Origin: Akkermansiaceae bacterium UBA2381
GTDB lineage: Bacteria > Verrucomicrobiota > Verrucomicrobiia > Verrucomicrobiales > DEV007
DNA length: 64,000 bases
Assembly (NCBI GenBank): GCA_002344215.1
Contig: DDSV01000018.1
Coordinates: forward strand, 224,881-288,880
Direction: 5' to 3'
The notes under the pieces were generated by a model. That model was not told where the DNA came from, made no database searches, and saw only the letters and a program-made list of their open reading frames with translations. Positions 33,617 through 43,098 of this stretch are shown piece by piece (the first letter of the stretch is position 1; each line of letters opens with the position of its first letter). Both the position numbers and the translations under genes were made by a program.

Positions 33617-34315
33617 ATGAAAAACCGCTTCCTCTTTTTGCTCCTCCCACTTGCCTGTTTCGTCAGTTGTGAAACGACCGGAACTACGGTGAAGACTTCA
33701 TCAACGGTGCATGCCGGTCCGGTGAAACGGAACTTCATCAGCTCCTATCGCGGAATGACGAAAGAAGAGGGTCTCCTCAACGGCGATGCGCTCGTTCGTA
33801 AAGCCGATCCGAAAACGCTGAATAAATACACGAAAGTGATTGTCGAAGACGTCAGGGTCATTCCTTCGAGAACGTCATCAGGAACGGAGAAAACCGCGAC
33901 ACGGGCGGAAAGTAAGATCCTCGCCGACCAGTTCGAATCGGCTCTGCGCAAGGAACTGGGCCAGCACTACGAGTTGACCTCACGACGGGGTGCCAACACC
34001 CTCACGGTGCGTGCCGCGCTGACTGAGCTTCGTCCGAGCAATCCGGCACTGTTCGCTCTCAACTATGCCCCCTATGTCGGAATTGCGATGACAGGAGTGA
34101 AGCTGGCGACCGGCAAAACGCCTGGCTCCGGAAGCACCAGTTTCGAGGCCGAAGTGCTGGACTCGCTCTCAAGACGCCAGCTTTATGCGATTGTTGATCA
34201 CTCTCAGGGAAGCAAGATTCAATTCACCGGTCTCGACAAATGGGGACACTCCGGATCGGCGATGCGTCTCTGGAGCCGCAAGATCCGCACGGGCATTCAG
34301 GCCAAAACCCGATAG
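33617..34315 (+). CDS. DUF3313-like lipoprotein
   Basis: A 232-residue lipoprotein. The N-terminus MKNRFLFLLLPLACFVSCET ends in a lipobox-like FVSC with the cysteine at residue 18. The body resembles DUF3313 proteins: FISSYRGMTKEEGLLNGDAL, YTKVIVEDVRVIPSRTSSGT, ILADQFESALRKELGQHYEL and VRAALTELRPSNPALFALNY. Function in this family is unknown. It has its own promoter-like sequence and is followed by about 200 bases without a gene. Confidence 0.75.
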   Translation: MKNRFLFLLLPLACFVSCETTGTTVKTSSTVHAGPVKRNFISSYRGMTKEEGLLNGDALVRKADPKTLNKYTKVIVEDVRVIPSRTSSGTEKTATRAESKILADQFESALRKELGQHYELTSRRGANTLTVRAALTELRPSNPALFALNYAPYVGIAMTGVKLATGKTPGSGSTSFEAEVLDSLSRRQLYAIVDHSQGSKIQFTGLDKWGHSGSAMRLWSRKIRTGIQAKTR

Positions 34316-34517
34316 GGCGGCGAACGCGCGGATCAGCACTGCGCGAGGGCAGTTGAACCGGAACCTCCTGAATTCCCTTTCGGCCGAAACCTTCGGCTGA
34401 TCGTGATTTCGGAGGTATCGCTGCCGGGTCGGCATTGCGTAGTCGGGGAGCAAAAGATTGACCCCCGGTCAAAAAACAGGCACATACGGAGAACCCTTCC
34501 GGGGTTTACCTCAACGT

Positions 34518-35423
34518 ATGCAGTCATTTTTACCGGCGATTATCGCACTCCTCATTCTCCCGGCTTTCTCTCACGCCGGGGATGAGGCGGGTAGGAAAGA
34601 ATCCGGAGACACTTCGCCCGGCGAAGTCCGCGTCTACAAATCCTCCGCCGGAAAACCCCGCCAGCTTGAGCTCTATTTCCCGCCGAATCATGATCCGGCG
34701 AAGGCAAAGGTTCCGGGGCTGATCCTTTTTCACGGCGGCGGCTGGAGCGGGGGGAGTCTCCAACAGTTCCGCGCCGCGTCCGAATACTTCGCGAGTCGCG
34801 GCCTCGTCTGTGCAACGGCCGAGTATCGCATGCTGACGAAGGAGGAGTCTGCGGCCCTGCCCGCCGGAGAAAGCAGGAAACGGGTCTGCATCACCGACGC
34901 AAAAAGCGCGATTCGCTGGTTCAAAAAGAATGCCGGCGAACTCGGGATCGACCCGGCCCGCATCATCACCGGTGGTGGTTCCGCCGGCGGACATATCTCC
35001 GCGCTCGCGACCTTGAATCCCGGCCTGAACGACCCGTCGGATCCTGAGGGCATCGATACCTCCGTTGTCGCCTATCTCTGGTTTAACCCGGCCTTCTCCC
35101 CCGACGATATGAAGGATTCCGAGGTCGACGTGCTCGGATTTGTGACGAAGGATCTTCCGCCTGCGATCGCTTTCTTCGGAACGGAAGACCCGTGGAAGAA
35201 GGGCTGGGACACGGCCTATGCGGAGTGGCGCAAGGCCGGCTGCACCTCGATCGACCTTCAACTCGCCGAAGGGGAAAAACACAGTTTCTTCAACCGGGAT
35301 CCCTGGCAAAGTGTTACCCTTATCGCCGCCGACCGATTTCTCGTCGGTCTTGGCCTGCTTGAGGGTGAACCGACCCGAAAAGGGCCCGCGACCGGGGAAG
35401 GTCTCGTAAAGGAAGCACCCTGA
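34518..35423 (+). CDS. secreted alpha/beta hydrolase (BD-FAE/esterase-like)
   Basis: A 301-residue exported hydrolase. The ATG at 34518 gives a signal peptide (MQSFLPAIIALLILPAFSHA). The fold shows the oxyanion HGGGW (GLILFHGGGWSGGSLQQFR), the nucleophile elbow GGGSAGGHISALA, and a terminal GEKHSFFNR with the catalytic His. This is the carboxylesterase/feruloyl-esterase-like type commonly found in polysaccharide utilisation clusters. It lies one base upstream of the sulfatase gene, so they form an operon with the next hydrolase. The role is probably removal of acetyl or feruloyl groups from a glycan, inferred from context. Confidence 0.82.
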   Translation: MQSFLPAIIALLILPAFSHAGDEAGRKESGDTSPGEVRVYKSSAGKPRQLELYFPPNHDPAKAKVPGLILFHGGGWSGGSLQQFRAASEYFASRGLVCATAEYRMLTKEESAALPAGESRKRVCITDAKSAIRWFKKNAGELGIDPARIITGGGSAGGHISALATLNPGLNDPSDPEGIDTSVVAYLWFNPAFSPDDMKDSEVDVLGFVTKDLPPAIAFFGTEDPWKKGWDTAYAEWRKAGCTSIDLQLAEGEKHSFFNRDPWQSVTLIAADRFLVGLGLLEGEPTRKGPATGEGLVKEAP

Positions 35424-35424
35424 T

Positions 35425-36831
35425 ATGCGCGCTCAGATACTGGTCCTGGCGGCTCTCTTTTTCGCCGCCTTCACTTCCGCCGCCGAACGCCGCCCCAATT
35501 TCATCCTTATCCTCGTCGATGACATGGGCCACGCCGGGGTAAGCTGCTTTGGAAATCCCTACTTCAAGACACCCGAGATCGACCGGCTCGCGGCCGGGGG
35601 GATTCGGCTGACCGACTTCCACTCCTCCGGTAATGTTTGCTCGCCAACCCGCGCGGGGCTGATGACGGGCCGCTACCAGCAGCGCGCCGGGATCGAGGCG
35701 GTGATTCATCCCGCCGCTGACCACGCCGAGCACCGCAAGGGTCTTCAGAAAAGCGAAGTCACCTTTGCCGGATTATTGAGAGAAGCGGGCTACGCCACCG
35801 GTATCGTTGGCAAGTGGCATCTCGGATATCCCCACAACTCGCCCGACTACCATCCCCAGGAACACGGCTTCGACGAGTTTTTCGGCTATCACAGCGGTAA
35901 CATTGACTTCATCAGCCACGTGGGAGATCACCTCAAGCATGACTGGTGGCACGGACGCGAGGAGACAAAGGAGGAGGGTTACGCGACTGATCTGATCAAC
36001 CGTCATGCCGTCGCCTTCATCGATCGTCATCACGATGAGCCCTTCTGTCTCTATGTGCCTCACCTCGCCATTCACAATCCCGTTCAGGTGCGCGGTGATG
36101 CGGTGCAACGCACCGAGGAGGGATGGAAGCGGTGGAAAAGTTCGGGAGAGGCCGAGACCCTTGAGAAGTTTCAAGGCATGACCCTCCCGGTCGACGAGGG
36201 TGTCGGCATGATCCGCGCCGCGCTCGAAAAGCACGGACTTACCGAGAGCACGATCATCTTTTTCCTCACGGACAACGGTCCCACTCCGGACGCTCCGAGC
36301 GGCAATCCGAAGTGGCGGGGACAGAAGGGCTCCCTCTACGAGGGCGGACACAAGGTTCCCTTCATCGCCTTCTGGCCGGGAACGATCGCGGCCGCCGGCG
36401 AGAGCGACGCTCCCGCTATGACAATCGACCTTATGCCGACGATGTTATCCCTCGCCGGGGTGAGAGCTCCGGACGACCTCGTGTTGGATGGGGTGGATCT
36501 GTCAGGATTGCTTCTCCGTGGCGAGGAACCAAAACCCAGACCACTCTTCTGGGCCGCGCTCGCCAACAACGGGGCCCGTTCCGAGGCGATGCGGGACGGC
36601 CCCTGGAAGCTCGTCGTGAATCATCCGAAGGCAAAGCCCGGCAGCTTCGGGAACGAAGCGGTCGAACTCTACCGCCTCGACCGCGATCCCTCCGAAACCA
36701 CCAATATTGCCTCCAGCGAGTCCGGGCAGACCGCCTCCATGCTCGCAAAACTGAAAGCCTGGTATTCAATAACCCGAAGTTCCGCGCCCGCCCAGCCCGG
36801 CGGCTGGCCCGACGATCCCTCAACCCCCTGA
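35425..36831 (+). CDS. type I sulfatase (formylglycine-dependent), first copy
   Basis: A 468-residue secreted sulfatase. The signal peptide is MRAQILVLAALFFAAFTSAA. Metal-binding PNFILILVDDMGHAG is followed by the active-site CSPTRAGLMTGR, with Cys72 to be converted to formylglycine. Downstream are VGKWHLG, a FFLTDNG metal site and the usual C-terminal subdomain (ALANNGARSEAMRDGPWKL, YRLDRDPSETTN). It hydrolyses a sulfate ester, most likely on a polysaccharide. It starts one base after the esterase stop and ends nine bases before the next hydrolase gene. Formylglycine formation needs an FGE or anSME; none is seen in the window. Confidence 0.93.
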   Translation: MRAQILVLAALFFAAFTSAAERRPNFILILVDDMGHAGVSCFGNPYFKTPEIDRLAAGGIRLTDFHSSGNVCSPTRAGLMTGRYQQRAGIEAVIHPAADHAEHRKGLQKSEVTFAGLLREAGYATGIVGKWHLGYPHNSPDYHPQEHGFDEFFGYHSGNIDFISHVGDHLKHDWWHGREETKEEGYATDLINRHAVAFIDRHHDEPFCLYVPHLAIHNPVQVRGDAVQRTEEGWKRWKSSGEAETLEKFQGMTLPVDEGVGMIRAALEKHGLTESTIIFFLTDNGPTPDAPSGNPKWRGQKGSLYEGGHKVPFIAFWPGTIAAAGESDAPAMTIDLMPTMLSLAGVRAPDDLVLDGVDLSGLLLRGEEPKPRPLFWAALANNGARSEAMRDGPWKLVVNHPKAKPGSFGNEAVELYRLDRDPSETTNIASSESGQTASMLAKLKAWYSITRSSAPAQPGGWPDDPSTP

Positions 36832-36840
36832 CAAAACATC

Positions 36841-37659
36841 ATGAAACTGATCGCGATCACCTCCATCCTGATTATCTCACACGGCGCCCTCGCCGCCGAT
36901 CCCGTGGCGACGACATCCTCCGATTGGAAGGGCGCCACGAAACAGTCCTTCGAATTCGAGGGGCACAAGGCATTCGTGGTTGTCCCCACGAAAGTCGCTC
37001 CCGGCAAACCCTGGGTCTGGCGCACCTCTTTTCCCGATTTCCACGCCGAGGTTGATGCCGAGCTGGTGAAGGAGGGCTTCCACATCGCCCACGTTGATGT
37101 GGTATCTATGTTAGGCTCTGACGGAGCCCTTGAGATCATGGACCGCTTTCGCGACCTCGTCCGCAGCCAGTGGGGTCTTGCCGAAAAAGCGGCTCTCGAG
37201 GCGGTAAGCCGCGGCGGTCTTCACGCCTACCGTTATGCTTCGACCCGGCCCGACCGGGTTGCCTGTATCTACGCCGACACCCCGGTGATGGACCTGAAGA
37301 GCTGGCCGCTCAAGGCCGACAAGACAAAGGGACCCTATCTCGACGCGCTCAAGTTCTACGGTTTCGCCGATGAGGCGGCTCTGGTCGCCTTCAAGGGAAA
37401 TCCGCTCGACATCCTCGAGCCCATCGCCAAAGCGAAGATCCCCCTGCGCCATGTCATCAGTTCAAACGATACCGTCGTCCCCGCCGAGGACAACACCCTC
37501 GAGGCAAAGCGACGTCTTGAGAAGTTCGGCTGGACCATTGATGTTCATATTGTCGATCCCGCGACGACCATTAACGGGGGACATCACTTCCCTCTCGTAG
37601 GGATTCCCGAATCGGTCGCGTTTATCAAAAAGCACGCGGGTGGTCCTCAGGGTGAATAA
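36841..37659 (+). CDS. secreted alpha/beta hydrolase
   Basis: A 272-residue exported protein with signal MKLIAITSILIISHGALAAD. The nucleophile elbow appears as AVSRGGLHAYRYA (G-x-S-x-G with Val-Ser-Arg-Gly-Gly, the first Gly replaced by Ala), a Ser-Arg-Gly variant. The acid is probably in PLRHVISSNDTVVPAEDN and the His in NGGHHFPL. Similar proteins accompany sulfatases in Planctomycetota and Verrucomicrobiota and have unknown substrates. It follows the sulfatase by nine bases and overlaps no other gene; the next gene begins 34 bases later. Confidence 0.75.
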   Translation: MKLIAITSILIISHGALAADPVATTSSDWKGATKQSFEFEGHKAFVVVPTKVAPGKPWVWRTSFPDFHAEVDAELVKEGFHIAHVDVVSMLGSDGALEIMDRFRDLVRSQWGLAEKAALEAVSRGGLHAYRYASTRPDRVACIYADTPVMDLKSWPLKADKTKGPYLDALKFYGFADEAALVAFKGNPLDILEPIAKAKIPLRHVISSNDTVVPAEDNTLEAKRRLEKFGWTIDVHIVDPATTINGGHHFPLVGIPESVAFIKKHAGGPQGE

Positions 37660-37693
37660 TCAGATCGCCGGTCTTCACCCTGCTGGTTCTGTG

Positions 37694-40600
37694 ATGCGAC
37701 CCTCTTTCCTTCCGGTTATTCGTTTGAGCCTGTTCTTCGGTTTCACGTTTTCGTCATGCTTTGGCGATCAACCTCCTTCCCCGCTTCTCGACCGGATGCC
37801 GCGTCAGGAGGACCACACCCATCTCTGGTGGGCCGGGGGTTTCCCCGCCGTGGTTGAGTCGGCTCCGTGGTTGCGGGTGATCCAGACGGGAAAGTTCGCC
37901 CTCGCGATGGAGACCGGGACCCTGCGCATCCCGCACCTCGGTCCGGTCGCTTCGGGAGGCGGATATTCCGGGACGACGCCGCCGGATAACAGCGCCTGGC
38001 AGGCACTCCCTCCGGCGGAACTCGAACTCGCCATCACAGTTGCCGGAAGGCGCTACCGGGCGATTTCCGCCGCACCCTGGAGCCAGTTTGAAGGACCGCG
38101 CCTCATTGCCTCGGGCCGATTTTTTCAGCGTGTCGATGTCACCGGGCTGCGTTTTGCGGACAGTGAGGGGAACTCACTGGATGCCGAGGCGCGCCTTGAG
38201 ACCGTCGCCTGGCCCGATCAACTTGCCTTTGTCCTCGCGGCGCGTCCGGGTGTGATGCCTATCCCGGCGGGTGAAAAGGCCTTCGGCCGGGTGGGAGGAG
38301 GCTATGGGCTCGACGGGACGAATCACCTTGAGATTCCCCATCGCGACGAACTTGAGCCCGAACATTTCACCCTCGAGTTCTGGGCCTTTGTCCCGACTGA
38401 CCACCGGCCCTCTCAAAAAACCTTCCCCTGGCTTGCCTGCAAAAACGCCCACGAACAGGCCGAGGGAAACTACGGACTTGTCCTTCTGGGAGGCCGGCCT
38501 CAGGCCCGAATCAACATCGGGGGAGGACGTGAGAATGCCTTCGAAGTCACCGCCCCCACTCCTCTCAAGGCCGAAGTGTGGCATCACCTCGCGATGAGTT
38601 ATGATGGGGAAACCCTCCGCCTTTTTGTGAACGGAGAACTCTCCGGTGAGACCCGCATTGGTCGCAAGCGCACTCCGGGAACGGGTGGTCTCGCCTTTGG
38701 CCGCCGCCAGGACAACAGCGGCGACGGGTATCACTTCCGCGGTATCCTCGATGAGATCCGTTTGTATCCGCGGGCTCTTTCGGGATCCGACGTGAAGCAA
38801 AGCATGAGCCTTTCCGGGGCGGCTTTGTCAGGATCCGCCCCTGTCTACGAATCCTCCTTCCGGGATGATGGGATCAGCTCCCTGACACGACCACATGGGG
38901 AATGGAAAGGGGCTACCCTGGAGGTCGCTCTTCGCGGCGGTGAGGGCGGTGTCTCCATTACCAGGTCGGAGCTCTCGAGCAAGGGCGAATGGATCGAAGC
39001 CGGAATCACCGTCGATCCCGTCACCGCGGTCGAGGCTTCGCCCTGCCCCGTCGTATTAAGCGCGAGCGAAATTCCGGGAGGTGCCATTCGTCCCGTGAGC
39101 CACGATGCGACGCGAGGCTGGCATCGTGTCGACCTCAACGGCATCGTTCCTCTGGTCCCGGAGGGGAAGCCTGATGCCGTCTCAAATCCTAACAATGATG
39201 CCATTGAACGGGTGAGGCTCGTCCTTTCCAATCCCTCCGCCACGGAGCAGCCGGCTCGCCTCCTCTTCGAGAAAACCGGACCCGGCTTTCGTCAACGGTT
39301 CGGAGCGGCGATCACCGGCATGAGCGCGATCCTGCGCGACAAGGAGGGCAATCCCACGGGCATCCCGGTGCAGATCAGCAAGAACTGGCACAACCGTCCC
39401 GAGGGCGGGGTCTACACCGGAGCGTGGTTCCACGGTTTCTCCCTCCTCCATCTTCCACCGCATTCCGAGACCGAGCTCGAACTAACCCTCGTCTACGGTC
39501 ATTGGGGCGGGCTTCCTGCCGCCTCCCATGCCCAGCTCTGTCTTGTTGGATGGGGCAGCAATCAGCTCTGGGATCAGAGCGCGATGGGCTCGTGGGGCGA
39601 GAGCATTTGCTACGAACCGGACCAGGTGCAGGGTGGTTGTGCCATTCTCGATGTGCGTCCGATGATGGTGAAGGGAATGAGCAGCGACGGTCCCTGGCAG
39701 TGGACACATAATGTCGGAGGTGGCGATGTCTTCCGTCTTTTCGGCCCGGATGGATCGCGCGTTCCTCCCGCCCGCATGCGCACGACCTATGAGCGCCAGG
39801 GTCCCTGTCTCACCGAAGTGACGTATGCGGGCGCCACGGGCGCGGGGCTCGAGCACTCCTTCACGACCAGTCTGGCCCGCACCGACGACCTCGTTCGTGC
39901 GACCTATCGTCTGCGCCTTAAGGTGAAGGAAGACACTGCCTTCTCCCGTTTCGTTCTCTTCCAGATCGGAGCCGACACCTACAGCTACACCGGCGAGCGG
40001 AAGATCGCGCTCGGCAACGCGGACGGTCTCCTGAAAGAATGGCCGACCCAGTGGGGGGGAGAGGTGAACCGCACCGAGCCAGTCGAGGCCACCGGATCGG
40101 TCCCCTGGATCTCCCTGCACGAGGCGGTTGCGCGGCGCGAGAAGAATGAAAAGGGAGCCTGGGCCAATCGGGGTTTTGTCATCCGCGAGTGGAAGGCGAA
40201 GCTCGGAGGAAAGGAAGCCTCTCCCTGGATTGTCGAGCGTGGCGTCCACGCCCGCGGGTCCGATACTTCCACCGTCGATCTCGTCCCTCCGCCCGGAGTG
40301 AAGGGGCTTATCGCGGGAGATTTTGTCGAGGCGACGATCGAGTATCTCATCGTGCCGCAGTTTGCCGCTGACTACTACGGACCGAACGAGACTCTTCGTG
40401 CGGCCCTGACAGAACACGAAAACACCTGGCGGATGATCCATCGCGAGGCGGTGGGCAATGTCCGGCAGGTCGATCTCGGGACGGGCACGCTGCTCCGGTC
40501 TTATCCCGACATCGAGATCGGCACGACCCGGGACCGGGCTTCCTTTTCGCTGACGGGGGGAATCGGCTTCATTCCCGTTACCTTCCGGGGTCTCTCATCA

Positions 40601-40774
40601 CCGGACAGATTTGAGCTCCGTGTCGACGGAGCCGTTTTCGACCAGAATGTGCACGGGCGGGACTTCTGGCAGTCCGACTACGATCCCGCGACCCGCACCT
40701 GGAGCCGCACCTACAATCTGCCCGCTACGGAGAAGGGAAAGACGCGCCCGGTGGAACTGGTGCGCCTTCCCTGA
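37694..40774 (+). CDS. large secreted LamG-domain protein
   Basis: A 1026-residue exported protein. The ATG at 37694 gives the signal MRPSFLPVIRLSLFFGFTFS followed by SCFGD, possibly a lipobox. A concanavalin-A-like LamG domain lies at about residues 215-365 (YGLDGTNHLEIPHRDELEPE, FTLEFWAFVPTDHRPSQKTF, WHHLAMSYDGETLRLFVNGE, GILDEIRLYPRALSGSDVKQ). The flanking and C-terminal regions are beta-rich and I do not recognise them. No catalytic domain is apparent. It probably binds carbohydrate at the cell surface in the sulfatase cluster. It is co-directional with the genes on both sides. Confidence 0.72.
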   Translation: MRPSFLPVIRLSLFFGFTFSSCFGDQPPSPLLDRMPRQEDHTHLWWAGGFPAVVESAPWLRVIQTGKFALAMETGTLRIPHLGPVASGGGYSGTTPPDNSAWQALPPAELELAITVAGRRYRAISAAPWSQFEGPRLIASGRFFQRVDVTGLRFADSEGNSLDAEARLETVAWPDQLAFVLAARPGVMPIPAGEKAFGRVGGGYGLDGTNHLEIPHRDELEPEHFTLEFWAFVPTDHRPSQKTFPWLACKNAHEQAEGNYGLVLLGGRPQARINIGGGRENAFEVTAPTPLKAEVWHHLAMSYDGETLRLFVNGELSGETRIGRKRTPGTGGLAFGRRQDNSGDGYHFRGILDEIRLYPRALSGSDVKQSMSLSGAALSGSAPVYESSFRDDGISSLTRPHGEWKGATLEVALRGGEGGVSITRSELSSKGEWIEAGITVDPVTAVEASPCPVVLSASEIPGGAIRPVSHDATRGWHRVDLNGIVPLVPEGKPDAVSNPNNDAIERVRLVLSNPSATEQPARLLFEKTGPGFRQRFGAAITGMSAILRDKEGNPTGIPVQISKNWHNRPEGGVYTGAWFHGFSLLHLPPHSETELELTLVYGHWGGLPAASHAQLCLVGWGSNQLWDQSAMGSWGESICYEPDQVQGGCAILDVRPMMVKGMSSDGPWQWTHNVGGGDVFRLFGPDGSRVPPARMRTTYERQGPCLTEVTYAGATGAGLEHSFTTSLARTDDLVRATYRLRLKVKEDTAFSRFVLFQIGADTYSYTGERKIALGNADGLLKEWPTQWGGEVNRTEPVEATGSVPWISLHEAVARREKNEKGAWANRGFVIREWKAKLGGKEASPWIVERGVHARGSDTSTVDLVPPPGVKGLIAGDFVEATIEYLIVPQFAADYYGPNETLRAALTEHENTWRMIHREAVGNVRQVDLGTGTLLRSYPDIEIGTTRDRASFSLTGGIGFIPVTFRGLSSPDRFELRVDGAVFDQNVHGRDFWQSDYDPATRTWSRTYNLPATEKGKTRPVELVRLP

Positions 40775-40823
40775 ATTCGTTCGCACCCAATCCCGGATCC
40801 CGGGGTTTCAAGGAGACCCTTTC

Positions 40824-42173
40824 ATGAATCGTTTGTTCCTCACTTTCGCCGTTCTTTCGCTCGCTCTCTCCCCGGTTGCTGCGGAGTCTCCCCGTCCCAA
40901 TATCGTCTTTTTTCTCATCGACGATCTCGGGTATGCCGATTGCGGTTTTAATGGAGGCACGGAGATCAAGACGCCCCGGATCGACGCTCTTGCCGGAGGC
41001 GGAGCGGTTCTCGAGTCGCATTACGTGCAACCGGTCTGTTCGCCGACGCGATCGGCGCTCATGACGGGCCGCTACCCCACCCGCACCGGAGTCTACACCG
41101 TGGTGCGACCTCACGCGAAGTGGGGCCTTCCGCTCAATGAGCGCACCCTCGCCACCGCCCTCAAAGATGCCGGCTACACCACCGCCATCACCGGCAAGTG
41201 GCACCTCGGTGAATTCGAAGCGGCCTACCGCCCCACCGCGCGCGGCTTCGACCATCAATACGGTCACTACTTCGGCGCCCTCGACTACTTCACCCATATC
41301 CGCGACGGCGCGGACGACTGGTACCGGAATGATGTCGCGCTGAAGGAGGAGGGTTACAGCACCCATCTGGTCGCAAAGGAAGCCTGCCGCCTTATCGAGA
41401 CACAGGATAAAACGAAGCCGCTCTTTCTCTACGTTCCCTTCAATGGCGTTCACGCGCCCATGCAGGTTCCCGACTCCTACCTTGCTCCCTACGGGAACCT
41501 CAGCGGTCCCCGGCTTCAGCTCGCCGGAATGCTCGCCGCCGTCGACGAGGGGATCGGGCAGATCGTGGATGCCCTCGAAAAGGCCGGCTTGAGGGAGAAC
41601 ACCCTCATCGTTTTTTCTTCCGACAATGGAGGACCGAAGCCCGGGACGAACACGCCTCTCCGGGATTACAAAGGCAGCCTTTTCGAAGGTGGCGTCCGCG
41701 CCGCCGCCTTCGCAAACTGGCCCGGGAAAATTCCCGCCGGACAACACATCAAACAACCCATGCACATGATCGACTGGTTCCCGACGCTGGTGACGCTCGC
41801 CGGAGGAACCCTCGAGGGAGGCCTTCCGATCGATGGAAAAGACGTCTGGCCCATGCTCACGAAGGAGGCTCCGTCGCCGCATCCCTACATCCTCTCCGCC
41901 CAGGCTCCTGACAAGGCCGCGCTCAGGGTTGGCGACTGGAAGTTGATTGAAAATCGCTCCACAGACGGAGGCAAGACGAAGGGAAAAGGCAAAAACAAGG
42001 GCAAAGCCCGCAAGGAAGCTGAACCTGTCGCCCTCTACCATCTCGCCAAGGATCCCGGTGAGACCACTAATCTGGCCGAGTCCGAGCCTGCCCGTCTCGC
42101 GGAAATGCGTGCCACCCTGGACGGCCTCTTGAAAGAGGCGGTGCCTTCAGGAGTCGTTGGACCGGAGGAGTGA
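40824..42173 (+). CDS. type I sulfatase (formylglycine-dependent), second copy
   Basis: A 449-residue secreted sulfatase with signal MNRLFLTFAVLSLALSPVAA. Motifs: RPNIVFFLIDDLGYADCG, the active site CSPTRSALMTGR (Cys72), TGKWHLG and VFSSDNGG. A Lys/Gly-rich insert (GKTKGKGKNKGKARKEAE) lies near the C-terminus, before YHLAKDPGETTNL. A good ribosome-binding site AAGGAG precedes the ATG by eight bases; the longer in-frame opening upstream overlaps the LamG gene and lacks a signal. This and the first sulfatase are clearly different and may act on different linkages. Confidence 0.93.
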   Translation: MNRLFLTFAVLSLALSPVAAESPRPNIVFFLIDDLGYADCGFNGGTEIKTPRIDALAGGGAVLESHYVQPVCSPTRSALMTGRYPTRTGVYTVVRPHAKWGLPLNERTLATALKDAGYTTAITGKWHLGEFEAAYRPTARGFDHQYGHYFGALDYFTHIRDGADDWYRNDVALKEEGYSTHLVAKEACRLIETQDKTKPLFLYVPFNGVHAPMQVPDSYLAPYGNLSGPRLQLAGMLAAVDEGIGQIVDALEKAGLRENTLIVFSSDNGGPKPGTNTPLRDYKGSLFEGGVRAAAFANWPGKIPAGQHIKQPMHMIDWFPTLVTLAGGTLEGGLPIDGKDVWPMLTKEAPSPHPYILSAQAPDKAALRVGDWKLIENRSTDGGKTKGKGKNKGKARKEAEPVALYHLAKDPGETTNLAESEPARLAEMRATLDGLLKEAVPSGVVGPEE

Positions 42174-42239
42174 AAGGCGCGAGACCGGACTCGACACCGG
42201 GAATTGCCTGAGTCAGAATGCGCCTTCTCAATCGACCCG

Positions 42240-43010
42240 ATGAATTCCCCATTTCGATCCGCCTTTTCTCTCATCGCCCTGATCCTCTTCACCGGAGCCG
42301 GGACCCTTCCGGGACAGGATGATGCCCGCTGGCTGCAGGAGAAGGGCACTCTAATTTTCCACGATGCCTTCGAGCGCGAGGAAGACGGAAATCTCGCCAA
42401 GGCTATCGGCGAAGGTTGGAACAGCGCCACCGCCGACCGGGCTCCCGACACCAAGCAGGTCGACCTCGACGAGGGCATCATGAAAATCGCCAGCGCCACG
42501 AAGGAGGCCGGACACGCCGCTCACATTCATCATGAGGCCGGGTTCACCGACGGAGGAGCGATCATTCGTTTTCGATTTCCCGGACTGAGCGAGGACGAGG
42601 GTCTCCAGCTCGGTTTCGTTGACCGCGAGGTGCAGGGTGTCCACGCCGGGCATCTCTGCTACGCTATCCTTGCGGAAAAAAGTGTCACCCTCATTGATCA
42701 CAAGACCGGGATCATGAACCTCGAGAACCGGAAACGCCGTGACGATGCGGTCGCTGCCAAGGAGAAGATTCCGAAGGATCTCGAGAAGCTCCTCGCCACC
42801 AAACAGGTCGTCGAAAAATGGAAAGCCGACGAGGAATGGCACGAGCTCGTCCTCGTGACTGAGGGCGACGAGATGCGCCTCAGCATTGACGGAAAAGTCA
42901 TCGCCACCCACCACTCCGAAGGTTTCGCCCACCCCATGAAACGCTGGTTCAGCTTCCTCGTCTCTTCGACCGTATGGGTCGATGACGTGAAGGTATGGAA
43001 GGTGAAGTAA
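42240..43010 (+). CDS. secreted DUF1080-like/LamG-fold protein
   Basis: A 256-residue exported protein with signal MNSPFRSAFSLIALILFTGA. The body is a jelly-roll-like domain (TLIFHDAFEREEDGNLAKAI, GAIIRFRFPGLSEDEGLQLG, DEEWHELVLVTEGDEMRLSI) that ends FLVSSTVWVDDVKVWKVK, as in DUF1080/3-keto-disaccharide hydrolase relatives. It carries a charged helical insert with repeated Lys/Glu (residues about 160-200). It is 66 bases after the sulfatase and 88 before the next DUF1080 gene, all on one strand. Confidence 0.72.
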   Translation: MNSPFRSAFSLIALILFTGAGTLPGQDDARWLQEKGTLIFHDAFEREEDGNLAKAIGEGWNSATADRAPDTKQVDLDEGIMKIASATKEAGHAAHIHHEAGFTDGGAIIRFRFPGLSEDEGLQLGFVDREVQGVHAGHLCYAILAEKSVTLIDHKTGIMNLENRKRRDDAVAAKEKIPKDLEKLLATKQVVEKWKADEEWHELVLVTEGDEMRLSIDGKVIATHHSEGFAHPMKRWFSFLVSSTVWVDDVKVWKVK

Positions 43011-43046
43011 GAAATAGTAAAAGCCTACCTCTCCCGACGGCGCCTT

Positions 43047-43070
43047 GACCAAGACCAAGACCAAGACCAA
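43047..43070 (+). repeat. hexanucleotide tandem repeat
   Basis: GACCAA repeated four times without error, followed by imperfect GGACCAAAG, in the leader of the DUF1080 gene. It lies 28 bases upstream of the ATG and could vary in copy number by slippage. Confidence 0.9.
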
Positions 43071-43098
43071 GGACCAAAGAACGAAGAACCTACCCCCC

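Noticed and set aside
40725..42041. 438-codon minus-strand frame opposite the second sulfatase
   Set aside because: Antisense to the clear sulfatase with CSPTR site; no motif.
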